Shown in pieces: positions 25,040 to 34,634 of a DNA stretch of 64,000 nucleotides. The number at the start of each line of letters is the position of its first letter. The stretch's first letter is position 1. Below the pieces are notes generated by a model. The model did not search any database and had not been told where the DNA came from. It saw nothing but the letters and a program-made list of their open reading frames with translations. The stretch spans positions 620,001 through 684,000 of the forward strand of contig JADCBP010000005.1 in the NCBI GenBank assembly GCA_020253445.1, in the 5' to 3' direction. Position numbers and translations under genes: made by a program. Origin of the DNA: Methylobacterium sp. GTDB taxonomy: Bacteria; Pseudomonadota; Alphaproteobacteria; Rhizobiales; Beijerinckiaceae.

Positions 25040-27945
25040 ACGTTCCCGCCTCGCTCCTCTCCCGCCTTGTCTCCGCCCCGAAATCCGGAAAGCCCGGCAC
25101 CTCCCGCCTTGCGGATATGCTGGCTGAGGAGGAGGCTCGTCCGCTCGCCGCCCTCCTCGAAGGGCAGGAGATGGCGAAGTTGCTGCTTGCAGGCATTTCC
25201 GAAGGTTCGCCCTTCCTCTGGCGCCTGGTGCGGCGTGACCCGGCCGCGGTGGCGGATTTCTTGGCGACCTCGCCCGAAGCCAGCCTCGAAACCATTTTCG
25301 AAGGGATGCGCGCCGCCGGCCGCGCGGGCGATCTTCAGGCCGGCATGAAGGCCCTGCGGCAGGCCCGGAACCGTCATGCGCTTCTCGTCGCGATGGCTGA
25401 TCTCGGTGGCGTGTTCGATATCGTTGCTGTCACGCGCGCGCTGTCCGATCTCGCGGATGAGGCCACGCGCGCCGCGCTCCGGATCGCGATTCACCATCAT
25501 GGGAACGACCTCGCGATTCCGGATCGCCAGAAGCCTTTCGAGGGCCTCGGCCTCTTCGTGCTCGCCCTCGGCAAGCATGGCGCGCGCGAACTGAACTACT
25601 CCTCCGATATCGATCTCGGCTGCTTTTATGATCCGCAAGCGCCTGCCTTGCGCGACCATTCGGATCATCTCGATCGCTGCGTCGCGATCATCAAGGCGAT
25701 GGCCAGCATTCTCTCGCAGCGCACGGCGGATGGATATGTTCTCCGCGTGGACCTGCGCCTCCGGCCCGATCCTGGCACCACGCCCATCGCCATGCCCGTC
25801 AATGCCGCGCTCGCCTATTATGAGACCGTGGGCCAGAACTGGGAACGCGCGGCGATGATCAAGGCCCGCGTGGTCGCGGGCGACGAGGCCGCAGGCAAGG
25901 CCTATCTCCAGGAATTGCAGCCTTTCATCTGGCGGAAATACTTCGATTATGGCGCGATTGCCGATATCCACGCGATGAAGCGGCAGATCTACGCCGTGAA
26001 GGGCCACGACCAGATCGCGATTTCCGGCCACGATCTCAAGCTTGGCCGTGGCGGCATCCGCGAAATCGAGTTTTTTGTGCAGACCCAGCAACTGGTCTAT
26101 GGCGGGCGACGGCCCTCCTTGCGCGGCTCCCGCACGCTCGACATGCTCGATGCCCTCTGCCGCGAGACCTGGATCACGCCGGAGGCCGCCAGGGACCTGA
26201 CAGAGGCATATGGTGTTTTGCGCACGCTCGAGCATCGGGTGCAGATGATCAACGACGAGCAAACGCAGAAACTGCCGAAAACCGAGGAGGAACTCGCCAG
26301 TTTCGCCCGGTTCTGCGGCATGACGCGGGCGCAGTTCGACAAACACCTGACGCGCGCGCTGCGGCGTGTGGAGCACCATTACGCGCGCCTGTTCGAAGGC
26401 GGCCCGGCGCTCGCCTCTGGTGCGGGCAGCCTTGTTTTCACGGGTGTCGACACAGACCCCGAGACGCGCGAAACGCTGAAGCGCCTGGGCTTCAAGCAGC
26501 CAGAAAGAGTGGCGGAAACCGTGCGCGGCTGGCATTTCGGCCGCCGCCCGGCGGTGACGACGCCGCGCGCGCGGGAGGTGCTGACGGAACTCGTGCCAGG
26601 CCTGCTCGAAAGCTTCGGCCGCGCCTCCGATCCCGATGGCGCGATTCTGGCGCTGGATGGCGCGCTCCAGCGCATGCCGGCGGCGGTGGAACTCTTCACG
26701 ATCCTCAATTCCAATGCGAGCCTGCGCCAGCTTTTTGCGGAATGCCTCGGGACTGCGCCGCGTCTCTCGCAGATGGTGGCGCAATCTCCGCATGTGCTCG
26801 ATGTGCTGATCGACCCGGATTTCGCCAATCTCGGGCCAGATCCGGAAACGCGCCTCGGTCCGCGCCTCGAACGCGAGACGGATTACGAGATGGCGCTGGA
26901 GCGTGTGCGCCACCTCCTGCGCGGCGAGCGCTTCCTCATCGGCACGCGCGCGCTGTCCCGCCTCATCCCGGTGGGGGATCTCGGTGAGGTGCATACCGTG
27001 CTGGCAGAGGCCATCCTGCGGCTTGTTCTTGCTCGCGTGCGACGCGAATTCGCCGATCGCCATGGAGAAATTCCGGGCGGGCAGGTTGCCATCATCGGTT
27101 ATGGGAAGGCCGGTTCGCGCGAACTCACGGCCAATTCCGATCTCGACCTTGTCGTTGTCTACGAGGCGCCCGGCGATGCGTGGTCGGATGGCGACAAGCC
27201 GCTGATGACCAGCGAATACTACGCCAAGCTCACCCAGCGCCTCGTTGCGGCGCTCTCCGCGCCGATGCGCGCGGGCACGCTTTACGAGGTGGATCTGCGC
27301 CTGCGGCCCTCGGGCAAGAAGGGGCCGGTGGCGGCCTCGCTCTCGGCCTTCCAGGAGTACTTCGCCTCGGAAGAGAGCGATCTCTGGGAGCATCTCGCAT
27401 TGTCCCGTGCGCGCGTGCTGACGGGGGATGCCGGACTCTCGCGCGTCCTGACGGACAGCATTCGTGCGCTCGTTGCCCTGAAGCGCGACGAGGTCCGGGT
27501 CAAGCGCGAAACCGCCGCCATGCGCGCGCTGATGCATACGGAAAAGCCGGGCCGCGACCGCTTCGACGTGAAGGATCGTCCTGGCGGGCTCGTCGATCTC
27601 GAATTCATCACGCAGGCCTTCGCGCTGCTGCACGCGGCGGAACATCCTGCCTTGACGGAAGGCAACACCCGCTCCCGTTTGGCGCTTGCGGGAGAGGTTG
27701 GCCTGCTGACGGCGGAGGAAACGGAGACGCTGCTCGTCGCCTGGGACCTTCAGATCGGCTTCCAGCAGGTGGCGCGGCTGGTATTGCCGGGCGCATTTGC
27801 CGAAAACGAGACCAGCATCACCTTACGTCGGCAGATCGCGCGTCTGCTCGATTACCCGGATTTCCCGCCGCTTTCGGCGGATCTCGATCGCCTTCAGCAC
27901 GAGGTGCGCGCCATCTTCTCCCGGCGGATCGGTCCTGTGAAGTAA
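25036..27945 (+). CDS. glnE: bifunctional glutamine synthetase adenylyltransferase/adenylyl-removing enzyme
   Basis: GlnE sets nitrogen assimilation by adding AMP to, or removing it from, glutamine synthetase, under control of PII and glutamine. The 969 residues are full length. The N-terminal removase nucleotidyltransferase domain has SSDIDLG (Asp191, Asp193) and the C-terminal transferase domain has NSDLDLVV (Asp702, Asp704). Both active sites are intact. KLGRGGIREIEFFVQ and DRPGGLVDLEFITQ, the two family repeats, follow each domain. It is tail to tail with the next gene at a 1-bp gap, so no terminator fits between them. Confidence 0.97.
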   Translation: MNVPASLLSRLVSAPKSGKPGTSRLADMLAEEEARPLAALLEGQEMAKLLLAGISEGSPFLWRLVRRDPAAVADFLATSPEASLETIFEGMRAAGRAGDLQAGMKALRQARNRHALLVAMADLGGVFDIVAVTRALSDLADEATRAALRIAIHHHGNDLAIPDRQKPFEGLGLFVLALGKHGARELNYSSDIDLGCFYDPQAPALRDHSDHLDRCVAIIKAMASILSQRTADGYVLRVDLRLRPDPGTTPIAMPVNAALAYYETVGQNWERAAMIKARVVAGDEAAGKAYLQELQPFIWRKYFDYGAIADIHAMKRQIYAVKGHDQIAISGHDLKLGRGGIREIEFFVQTQQLVYGGRRPSLRGSRTLDMLDALCRETWITPEAARDLTEAYGVLRTLEHRVQMINDEQTQKLPKTEEELASFARFCGMTRAQFDKHLTRALRRVEHHYARLFEGGPALASGAGSLVFTGVDTDPETRETLKRLGFKQPERVAETVRGWHFGRRPAVTTPRAREVLTELVPGLLESFGRASDPDGAILALDGALQRMPAAVELFTILNSNASLRQLFAECLGTAPRLSQMVAQSPHVLDVLIDPDFANLGPDPETRLGPRLERETDYEMALERVRHLLRGERFLIGTRALSRLIPVGDLGEVHTVLAEAILRLVLARVRREFADRHGEIPGGQVAIIGYGKAGSRELTANSDLDLVVVYEAPGDAWSDGDKPLMTSEYYAKLTQRLVAALSAPMRAGTLYEVDLRLRPSGKKGPVAASLSAFQEYFASEESDLWEHLALSRARVLTGDAGLSRVLTDSIRALVALKRDEVRVKRETAAMRALMHTEKPGRDRFDVKDRPGGLVDLEFITQAFALLHAAEHPALTEGNTRSRLALAGEVGLLTAEETETLLVAWDLQIGFQQVARLVLPGAFAENETSITLRRQIARLLDYPDFPPLSADLDRLQHEVRAIFSRRIGPVK

Positions 27946-27946
27946 C

Positions 27947-30268
27947 TCAGGCCATCGGCAGGTCGAGCTGGTGCGGGCGCTGCACAATCGGCAGGTGCAG
28001 CATCATGATGGCACCGAGCTCCGGCGCGGAGCGGATGCGCAATGTGCCGCCCTGCAGTTCGATGAGCCCGCGCGCGATGGCGACGCTGAGGCCGGAGCCC
28101 TTGCAGCCATCATGCAGCATGCCGTCGATATGCCCGAAGGGCTTCGTGAGCGTGCCGATATCGCTCTGCGAGAGATGGCAACCCCTGTCCGAGATGAAGA
28201 TGTTGATGTAGTCGCCCTGCCGGCGCGCGCGCATCGTGACCGTTCCATGCGTGGGCGAGAGGCGGATGGCATTGCGGGTGAGGTGGATGAGGGCCTGCGT
28301 CGTCGCGCGGATATCGAGTTCCACGGGCAGGAGGCCTTCCGGCCTGGCCGAAGTCGGATCGATCTCGATGCGCACATGCTTCTTGGCGGCATCGAGTGCC
28401 ACGCCTGTCGCCGCATCCTCGAGCAGGTTGGCGATGGCGCTGGAGGAGCGCTCGATCTTCACGCGGCCGGCCTCGATATGGGCCATCTCGAGGATGTCAT
28501 CGATGATGGTGAGCAGGTTTCCGCCGGAAATCCGGATATGTGCGGCGTAATCGCGGTATTTCGCGCAGGTAACAGGGCCAAGAACCTCGTTCTCGATCAC
28601 TTCCGCAAAGCCGAGGATGGCGTTCAGCGGTGTCCGGATCTCGTGGTTCATATTGGCCAGGAACTCGGCCTTCAGCTTCGTGGCGCTCAACACCTCGGCC
28701 TTCTGGTCGCGGTAAAGATTGGCAAGATCGGCAAGCTCCTGCGCCTGCTTGCGCAAGGCTTCACGCGAGGCCGCGAGATCGGCGATGGTGATGCGCAGCT
28801 GGCGTTCGTTTTCCAGCAGTCGGTCTTCCTGTGCCTTTCGCGTGGTGATGTCGGTGCCCACCGAAACGAAGCCGCCGGCGCGAGTCGGGCGCTCGCTGAT
28901 CAGCAGCCAGCGTCCATCCTCGAATTGCGCCTCATAGGCACAGGATTTGTTGTCGTCATCGGTTTCCCGGTCGATCTCGATCATGATGCGCGGCTCCTGC
29001 GCCTCGGCCATCACGTTCTGGTAGCGCGTGCCGCGACGGGTGGCCGTGTCGCTGAGCTGGTGGAAGGAACGGTACTTCGAGTTGCAGAGCACAAGCTGGT
29101 TGTTCTCGTCCCAGAGGACGAAGGCTTCGGAAATGCTCTCGATGGCATCGCGCAGGCGCATTTCCGCCCGCTCGCTCTCGGCGGCGGCCTCGCGCTCGGC
29201 GGTCACATCCATCACCACGCCCAGCAGGCGCTGCGGCTGCGAGTTGTTTTCCGCAAGGCGCGCGGCGCGCATATGCAGCCACACCCAATGGCCCTTGGCA
29301 TGCTGCATCCGGAAGATATGGTCGATCTCGCCCGCCTGGAACGCGCTCTTCTCCACCGCATCAAGCGGGGAGAGATCGGCCGGATGGATCAGCGCTTCGA
29401 TGCCACTGCGCGATACCATGCGCTCGCGCGGCTCCAGCCCGAGAAGACGAAACATGGAATTCGACAGCCAGAGATGGCTTGCGCCGATCCGGCAATCCCA
29501 CAGGCCGACATTCCCACGGTCGAGAGCCAGCTCGAACCGGTTGAAGAGGCGCTGGGCACTCTGCTCGGTGTCTCTTGCGCGGGAGCGCTGCTTGTAGAAG
29601 GCGAGGCAGAAGGCGATCGTGACGGCGCCGAAGGCCAGCAGCAAGGCGGAGATGACCGAGGCATGATGCTGCCAGTTGGTGAGTTCATCCTCGACCGGCT
29701 GATAGGCGACAAGGGTCTGGCCGGTCACGATTTCGCGGGTAATCAGGCTCGCAGGTCGACCATCCGCCAGCGTTATCTGGCGCATCTCGCCAAGCGCGCG
29801 CGGCGAGAGCACATCCTCGCCCGCCGCGAACAGACTCACGGCCATCCGACCATAGGTGATGTCGAGGCGACTGGAACGGTGCACCCGGCCCTCACGCCCG
29901 ATGATGAGGAAGGCCCGGCCCGGAAGATCGGCGCCCGGTGGCACATGGAGAACGGAATCGGCGGCATCTCCGCCCGAATGATGGCGCGCGGCGGCTTCCG
30001 ACACGAACATCTGCGCCGCGACGGCAAGAGCCTGCTCGCTGGTGACGAGCATGTCACGCCGGCTGGTCGTGTATTGGGCGAACATGCTGTAGCCCGCGAT
30101 GATCAGGAAGGTGACAACCAGCGCTGGCACCACCCGGTCCAGCAGCGGATCGGTGGCTTCGGGGAGATCATTCCGGACAGCCCGACCCGGATTGTGCGAC
30201 TGGCCTGAACCAAGAAACTTGGAAAATGGACGCAATAAGCCCCAGCTGGCCGCGAAATCCCGCACCAT
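27947..30268 (-). CDS. PAS-domain sensor histidine kinase of the PleC/DivJ/PdhS group
   Basis: A 773-residue membrane kinase. Helices near residues 45-67 and 205-225 enclose a periplasmic domain; two or three PAS domains follow (WDCRIGASHLWLSN, then the HWVWLHMRAARL PAC segment, then ISEAFVLWDENNQLVLCN). The phospho-acceptor is His542 in NMNHEIRTPLNAIL; the IIDDILEMAHIEAG sequence after it is typical of cell-cycle kinases acting on DivK-type regulators. The ATPase domain is short of one classical G box: GCHLSQSDIG stands where DxGxG is usual, so activity may be altered. Confidence 0.88.
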   Translation of the reverse strand: MVRDFAASWGLLRPFSKFLGSGQSHNPGRAVRNDLPEATDPLLDRVVPALVVTFLIIAGYSMFAQYTTSRRDMLVTSEQALAVAAQMFVSEAAARHHSGGDAADSVLHVPPGADLPGRAFLIIGREGRVHRSSRLDITYGRMAVSLFAAGEDVLSPRALGEMRQITLADGRPASLITREIVTGQTLVAYQPVEDELTNWQHHASVISALLLAFGAVTIAFCLAFYKQRSRARDTEQSAQRLFNRFELALDRGNVGLWDCRIGASHLWLSNSMFRLLGLEPRERMVSRSGIEALIHPADLSPLDAVEKSAFQAGEIDHIFRMQHAKGHWVWLHMRAARLAENNSQPQRLLGVVMDVTAEREAAAESERAEMRLRDAIESISEAFVLWDENNQLVLCNSKYRSFHQLSDTATRRGTRYQNVMAEAQEPRIMIEIDRETDDDNKSCAYEAQFEDGRWLLISERPTRAGGFVSVGTDITTRKAQEDRLLENERQLRITIADLAASREALRKQAQELADLANLYRDQKAEVLSATKLKAEFLANMNHEIRTPLNAILGFAEVIENEVLGPVTCAKYRDYAAHIRISGGNLLTIIDDILEMAHIEAGRVKIERSSSAIANLLEDAATGVALDAAKKHVRIEIDPTSARPEGLLPVELDIRATTQALIHLTRNAIRLSPTHGTVTMRARRQGDYINIFISDRGCHLSQSDIGTLTKPFGHIDGMLHDGCKGSGLSVAIARGLIELQGGTLRIRSAPELGAIMMLHLPIVQRPHQLDLPMA

Positions 30269-30604
30269 TCCTGCCCCCTCGACGATCCTATTGAATCAGG
30301 AGAATGTGCCGCATCGCCCCCGAATCACCTGCAGTTGAATCGACGTTCGACTCGCTGTCCAGAGGAGGGGGGCGGCCGTTCGGTGCACCTTTGGGTTGGA
30401 AAAAACGCATCGCATCTTGCGGTTGCGCCAAGGGCGCAAAAATGGATTCCTTGCGGACTCTATCTGTTCTTTTTATGTTCGGGCCGAGTCATGGCAATCG
30501 CGGAGATGCTTGCAATAACTTCACCCAAAAGTTGCATTAAAAATTTTTTAACTTTTGTCGAGCGTGCAGCCCGGCCACCGATGGCGACCGGGCCGATTTC
30601 GGCC
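30269..30604. other. intergenic region between the PAS kinase and pepN
   Basis: 336 bp with no supported gene. The centre is less GC-rich, and 30536-30557 is an A/T run. AACTT (30517-30521) and AAGTT (30529-30533) form a short inverted repeat flanked by TGCA on both sides. This region must hold the promoter of the kinase and the end of the pepN transcript. Confidence 0.6.
30541..30593 (-). terminator. possible imperfect terminator of pepN
   Basis: An 11-bp arm at 30569-30579 pairs with 30583-30593 at nine positions (loop GAT). On the - strand it lies 12 bp after the pepN stop and is followed, about 15 nt later, by a T/A run. The T-run is not adjacent, so this is only a weak candidate. Confidence 0.3.
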
Positions 30605-33217
30605 TCAGGCGAGGGACCGCTCGAGGATGTCCGACAGATCGCGTGATCGGTCCGGGGCCACCAGCCCGCGCAGCGCCTTTTCTGCTTCCGCTCGACGGCC
30701 GGCTTCCAGCGCCTTCCAGGTGCGGAATGCCGTCGCCAGCCGCGCGGCGATCTGCGGGTTCTTGCCATCCACCTCGCCGATCACGTTGGCCACGAGGCGG
30801 TAGCCCGCGCCATCCGCCGCATGGAAGCCACGCGGGTTTCCGTTGGCGAAGGCGCCCACCAGAGCGCGCACGCGGTTGGGGTTGCCGAGCGTAAATTTCG
30901 GGTGCCTCAGCAGCGCCTCCACCCGCTCTCGGCCCGCCTTGCCGGGAATGCTGGCATTGAGCGTGAACCAGAGGTCAAGCAGCAGCGGATCATCGCGGAA
31001 CCGCGCTTCCGCCGCCGCGAAAGCCTGATCGCGCTCCGGGCGATCCGCCGTCACCAGCGCCCAGAGGGCATTGGCGCGGTCGCTCATGTTGTTTGCGCGC
31101 TCGAACTGGGCGAGAGCAAGGCCTGCCCCTTCGGCCGGATTGGCGGCAATCAGGTAATTCAGCAGCCGAAGGGCCAGAGCGCGCTTGCCTGCGCTCGCCG
31201 CATCGGGGCTGAACGGCACGGGCTTCGATAAGGCGTCGTAGCGCTCGCGCGCGAGACTGCCGACGCTCTGGCCGATGGACTTCCAGAGCGCTGTGACCGC
31301 CGTGCCGATGGCATCGGGGTCCACATCCTGCCCGATCTCGCGGGCCATCTCTGTTTCGCGCGGCAGCGCGATGGCGAGCGCCGCAAAGGCAGGATCGGCA
31401 TCCGAGTGACGGATGAGGCGCTCCAGCGCTGCTGCGAGCGTCGGATCGGCCAGCGGTGCTTCGCCCTTGCGGATGCCCGCGATCGAACGCTTCAGCAGGT
31501 CGATCTCGACATCCTGCAAAGCCTGCCAGCGGTTGAACGGGTCCGGATCATGCCCCGCGAGCACGAGCAGGTCGCCCGGCTGCCGGTTGATCTCCACACG
31601 CACCGGCGCGGAGAAGCCGCGGAACAGCGACGGGATGGGCCGCGCGGGCATGTTATCCCAGGTCTTTTGCCCTTCCGCGCCATCGAGCACGAAAAGATCG
31701 TCGGAAACGAGGCTTTGGCCTTGCGGATCAAGCAGGCCGAGCCTTACGGGGATCACCTGCGGGTGCTTTTCGGGTTGGCCTGGCGTGGGTTTCGTCGTCT
31801 GCTGGAAATGCAGCGTGTAGCGCCCCGTGGCTGCGTCAAACGCGTCGCGCACGGTCACCAGCGGCGTGCCGGCCTGATCGTACCAGCGCATGAACGGCGT
31901 GAAATCTCGGCCCGAGACATCGGCAAAGCAGCGGATGAACTGTTCCACCGTGCAGGCCTCGCCATCGTGGCGTTCGAAATAGAGATCCATGCCCTCGCGG
32001 AACTTCGCCGGCCCGATCAGGAGCCGGAGCATCTGGATCACCTCGGACCCCTTGTTATAGACCGTAGCCGTATAGAAGTTGTTGATTTCCTTGTATTGAT
32101 GCGGCCGGACCGGATGCGCCAGCGGTCCCGCATCCTCCACGAACTGTGCCGCGCGCAGGGTCTGCACATTCGCGATCCGCTCCACCGGGCGAGAGCGCTC
32201 GTCGGAGGAAAATTCCTGGTCACGGAAAACGGTCAGCCCTTCCTTCAGGCAGAGCTGGAACCAGTCGCGGCAGGTGATGCGATTACCCGTCCAGTTGTGA
32301 AAGTATTCATGCGCCACAATGGCTTCGATGTTGTGGTAATCCTGATCGGTGGCGGTCTCCGGCGTCGCGAGAATGTAGCGATCGTTGAAGATGTTCAGGC
32401 CCTTGTTCTCCATCGCGCCCATGTTGAAATCCGATACGGCGACGATGTTGAACAGGTCGAGATCATATTCGCGCCCGAACTTCTCCTCGTCCCACTTCAT
32501 GGAGCGGATGAGGCTGTCCATCGCATAGGCCGCGCGGTTCCCCTTGCCCTTCTCGACATAGACATTGAGCGTCACGCGACGGCCGGAGGGTGTTGTGTGA
32601 GTGTCGGTTACCCGATCGAGATCACCGGCGACCAGCGCAAAAAGATAGGCCGGCTTCCGGTGCGGGTCTTCCCACAGCGCGAAATGGCGCGTGGTGCCGG
32701 GAATGTCGCCAGCGCCCACGGGGTTGCCGTTCGAAAGCAACAGCGGCGCTTCCGCCTTTTCCGCCTCGATGCGCACGGAATAGGTCGACATCACATCGGG
32801 TCGGTCGAGGAAGTATGTGATGCGCCGGAAGGCATCCGCCTCGCATTGCGTGCAATAGACGCCATTCGAGCGGTAAAGGCCCATCAGGCGGGTATTCGTG
32901 GCCGGGTTGATCTCGGTTTTCAGCGCCAGCGTGAAAGCATCGGGAACATCCGGAATGACGAGTTTCTCCGGGCTCACCTCATAGGCCGAGGCCGTGAGTT
33001 CCTTTCCTTCCAGCGCCACGGAGAGCAGCGTCAGGTCCTCGCCATCGAGCGACAGGGCCGCGCCGGCGCGGCCCTTGGGGTTGCGGCGAAGCGTGAGCAC
33101 CGCGTCCACCACCGTCCCGGATGGATGCAGCCGGAAATCGAGCGCGACGTGGTCGATCAGGAAATCCGGCGGACGGTATTCCGAAAGACGGATGACGGGC
33201 GATTGATCGGGGCGCAT
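30605..33217 (-). CDS. pepN: aminopeptidase N (M1 family)
   Basis: Zinc aminopeptidase that trims N-terminal residues from peptides in the cytoplasm. 870 residues, equal in length to E. coli PepN. The exopeptidase motif GAMEN lies at residues 267-271, the zinc site HEYFH at 303-307 followed by the second zinc ligand Glu in the LKEGLT segment about 19 residues on. I chose the ATG at 33217, preceded by CGGAG, over upstream in-frame starts because homology-type sequence begins there. Twelve-base direct repeats lie 68-103 bp upstream. Confidence 0.96.
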   Translation of the reverse strand: MRPDQSPVIRLSEYRPPDFLIDHVALDFRLHPSGTVVDAVLTLRRNPKGRAGAALSLDGEDLTLLSVALEGKELTASAYEVSPEKLVIPDVPDAFTLALKTEINPATNTRLMGLYRSNGVYCTQCEADAFRRITYFLDRPDVMSTYSVRIEAEKAEAPLLLSNGNPVGAGDIPGTTRHFALWEDPHRKPAYLFALVAGDLDRVTDTHTTPSGRRVTLNVYVEKGKGNRAAYAMDSLIRSMKWDEEKFGREYDLDLFNIVAVSDFNMGAMENKGLNIFNDRYILATPETATDQDYHNIEAIVAHEYFHNWTGNRITCRDWFQLCLKEGLTVFRDQEFSSDERSRPVERIANVQTLRAAQFVEDAGPLAHPVRPHQYKEINNFYTATVYNKGSEVIQMLRLLIGPAKFREGMDLYFERHDGEACTVEQFIRCFADVSGRDFTPFMRWYDQAGTPLVTVRDAFDAATGRYTLHFQQTTKPTPGQPEKHPQVIPVRLGLLDPQGQSLVSDDLFVLDGAEGQKTWDNMPARPIPSLFRGFSAPVRVEINRQPGDLLVLAGHDPDPFNRWQALQDVEIDLLKRSIAGIRKGEAPLADPTLAAALERLIRHSDADPAFAALAIALPRETEMAREIGQDVDPDAIGTAVTALWKSIGQSVGSLARERYDALSKPVPFSPDAASAGKRALALRLLNYLIAANPAEGAGLALAQFERANNMSDRANALWALVTADRPERDQAFAAAEARFRDDPLLLDLWFTLNASIPGKAGRERVEALLRHPKFTLGNPNRVRALVGAFANGNPRGFHAADGAGYRLVANVIGEVDGKNPQIAARLATAFRTWKALEAGRRAEAEKALRGLVAPDRSRDLSDILERSLA

Positions 33218-33284
33218 GGCTACTCCGCGAGGGGTGGGAACGAGGCTCTGCAAGCCCTGGGACAAAGATGGCAGGCGGCTTGTC

Positions 33285-33320
33285 GCATCGCAACCCGCAT
33301 CACAACCTGCATCGCGATCA
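33285..33320. repeat. three 12-bp direct repeats upstream of pepN
   Basis: GCATCGCAACCC, GCATCACAACCT and GCATCGCGATCA lie head to tail at 33285-33296, 33297-33308 and 33309-33320. The last copy ends on the stop codon of the MFS gene. Twelve-base spacing (about one helical turn) would place three equal half-sites on one face of the DNA, as in regulator arrays; a replication-slippage origin is also possible. Confidence 0.55.
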
Positions 33321-34544
33321 CGCGACGGCGTGCCGGTTGCAATGGCGCGAGAGAAGCACCATCAGGCTCATCGCGAGGAAGCCCATCGCCATGAAGGCGA
33401 TCGTGATGCCCGAGGCGCCCGATCGGTCGATGATCAGCCCGCCGAGCACCGGCGCGACGGTCGCGGCCACGCTGGGCAGCAAGGTCACCTTGCCGAGCCG
33501 TTCCCCATAGCCTTGCGAGCCGAAGAGTGCGAGGGTCAGTGTGCCCTTCACGATGGTGTTGAGGCCGTTCGCGATGCCATAGGCTGCCGCGAACAGGATG
33601 CCGCCGAGAAGCACGCCCTTCGACAGCGCGAGCAGCACGAAGCTGATGGCAAAGAGCGTGTTGGAGACCTGCGCCGTGCGCAAGGCCGTGTGCCTTTGTG
33701 CTGTGGCCATCTCACCCAGCCGTCCCAGCACCTGAAAGACTCCAACAAGGCTCGCGACCAGCACGGCTTCGGAGAAGGTGAAGCCCAGCCCCTCCAGCAC
33801 GGGAAAGGCGAGCATCGACCAGCCATTGCCCACGAGCGCGATGCAGGCGAGCATCACGGTCATCAGCAGGAAGGCCATCCTCTGTCCCTCGGGCTTCAGG
33901 CCCGCGGGCACGGGTTGAGGCAGGGGCGCGCCATCGAGTTGTTGTTCGCGCCCGTCCAGCAGCCAGGCATGAAGCGGCGCGCAGGTCAGGATATTCACCA
34001 CGCCAAAGATCAGCACGAGGCTGCGCCATTCGAGCACATTCAGCAGCGCCGCAGTCACCGGCCAGACGATCGAGGAGGCGAGCCCGCCGATCAGCGTCAG
34101 CAGCACGATGGCGCGGCGGGCGTTCTGGCCGGACATCCGCGCCAGCGAGGTGAAGGAGGCGTTGTAGAGCGAGAGCGGCGAGCCCAGGGCCACGATGCCC
34201 CAGCCCACGAAATAGAGCACCGGCCCCTTGGCGATCGCGATCACTAGCAGGCCAAGCCCCATCAGCACCGACCCCAGGGCCATCACCACGCGCGAGCCCT
34301 GGCGATCCTGGAAGCGGCCGACCAGCGGCCCGGCGAGGCCAGAGGTCAGCAGCGTGAGCGATACGCCCGCGAGCATCACGGATTTGGACAGGCCGAGATC
34401 GCGCATCATCAGCGTGCCCATGAGCCCCAGCAGGTAATAGGTGGTTCCGTAGCCGATGATCTGCGTGAAGCCGAGGCCCCAGATGGCTTTCCGAACGCGC
34501 GGAGACAGAGGCGGCAGGGAAGGCTGTTCGGTGGGGGCGGTCAT
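33318..34544 (-). CDS. major facilitator superfamily transporter
   Basis: A 408-residue membrane protein with 12 predicted transmembrane helices. The loop-2/3 motif reads GPLVGRFQDRQGSRVVM (about residues 73-89), matching the MFS G-x-x-x-D-R-x-G-R pattern. The long central loop near residues 195-220 is Pro-rich (DGREQQLDGAPLPQPVPAG). It resembles the monocarboxylate/oxalate-formate antiporter type, but the substrate cannot be told. It lies 90 bp after tctC and its terminator, so it has its own transcript. Confidence 0.85.
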   Translation of the reverse strand: MTAPTEQPSLPPLSPRVRKAIWGLGFTQIIGYGTTYYLLGLMGTLMMRDLGLSKSVMLAGVSLTLLTSGLAGPLVGRFQDRQGSRVVMALGSVLMGLGLLVIAIAKGPVLYFVGWGIVALGSPLSLYNASFTSLARMSGQNARRAIVLLTLIGGLASSIVWPVTAALLNVLEWRSLVLIFGVVNILTCAPLHAWLLDGREQQLDGAPLPQPVPAGLKPEGQRMAFLLMTVMLACIALVGNGWSMLAFPVLEGLGFTFSEAVLVASLVGVFQVLGRLGEMATAQRHTALRTAQVSNTLFAISFVLLALSKGVLLGGILFAAAYGIANGLNTIVKGTLTLALFGSQGYGERLGKVTLLPSVAATVAPVLGGLIIDRSGASGITIAFMAMGFLAMSLMVLLSRHCNRHAVA

Positions 34545-34572
34545 GTCGCACCACGGTTAGGCTCGGCCGCGG

Positions 34573-34609
34573 AAAAAGGAAAGGCCGCGCCTCGCAGGGA
34601 GACGCGGCC
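34573..34609 (-). terminator. rho-independent terminator after tctC
   Basis: Read on the - strand: an 11-bp stem GGCCGCGTCTC / GAGGCGCGGCC with one G-T wobble, 5-nt loop, followed by TTTCCTTTTT. It starts 25 bp after the tctC stop. Confidence 0.85.
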
Positions 34610-34634
34610 GTGACTGTTCCGGGAAGAACAGGCC

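Noticed and set aside
24814-27645. 943-codon - strand frame opposite glnE
   Set aside because: Shadow of glnE, His/Arg-rich with no recognisable domain.
27971-30208. 745-codon + strand frame opposite the PAS kinase
   Set aside because: Kinase motifs are on the other strand; this frame is compositionally biased.
33216-34247. 343-codon + strand frame opposite the MFS gene
   Set aside because: His/Gln/Glu/Arg-rich shadow of membrane helices on the other strand.
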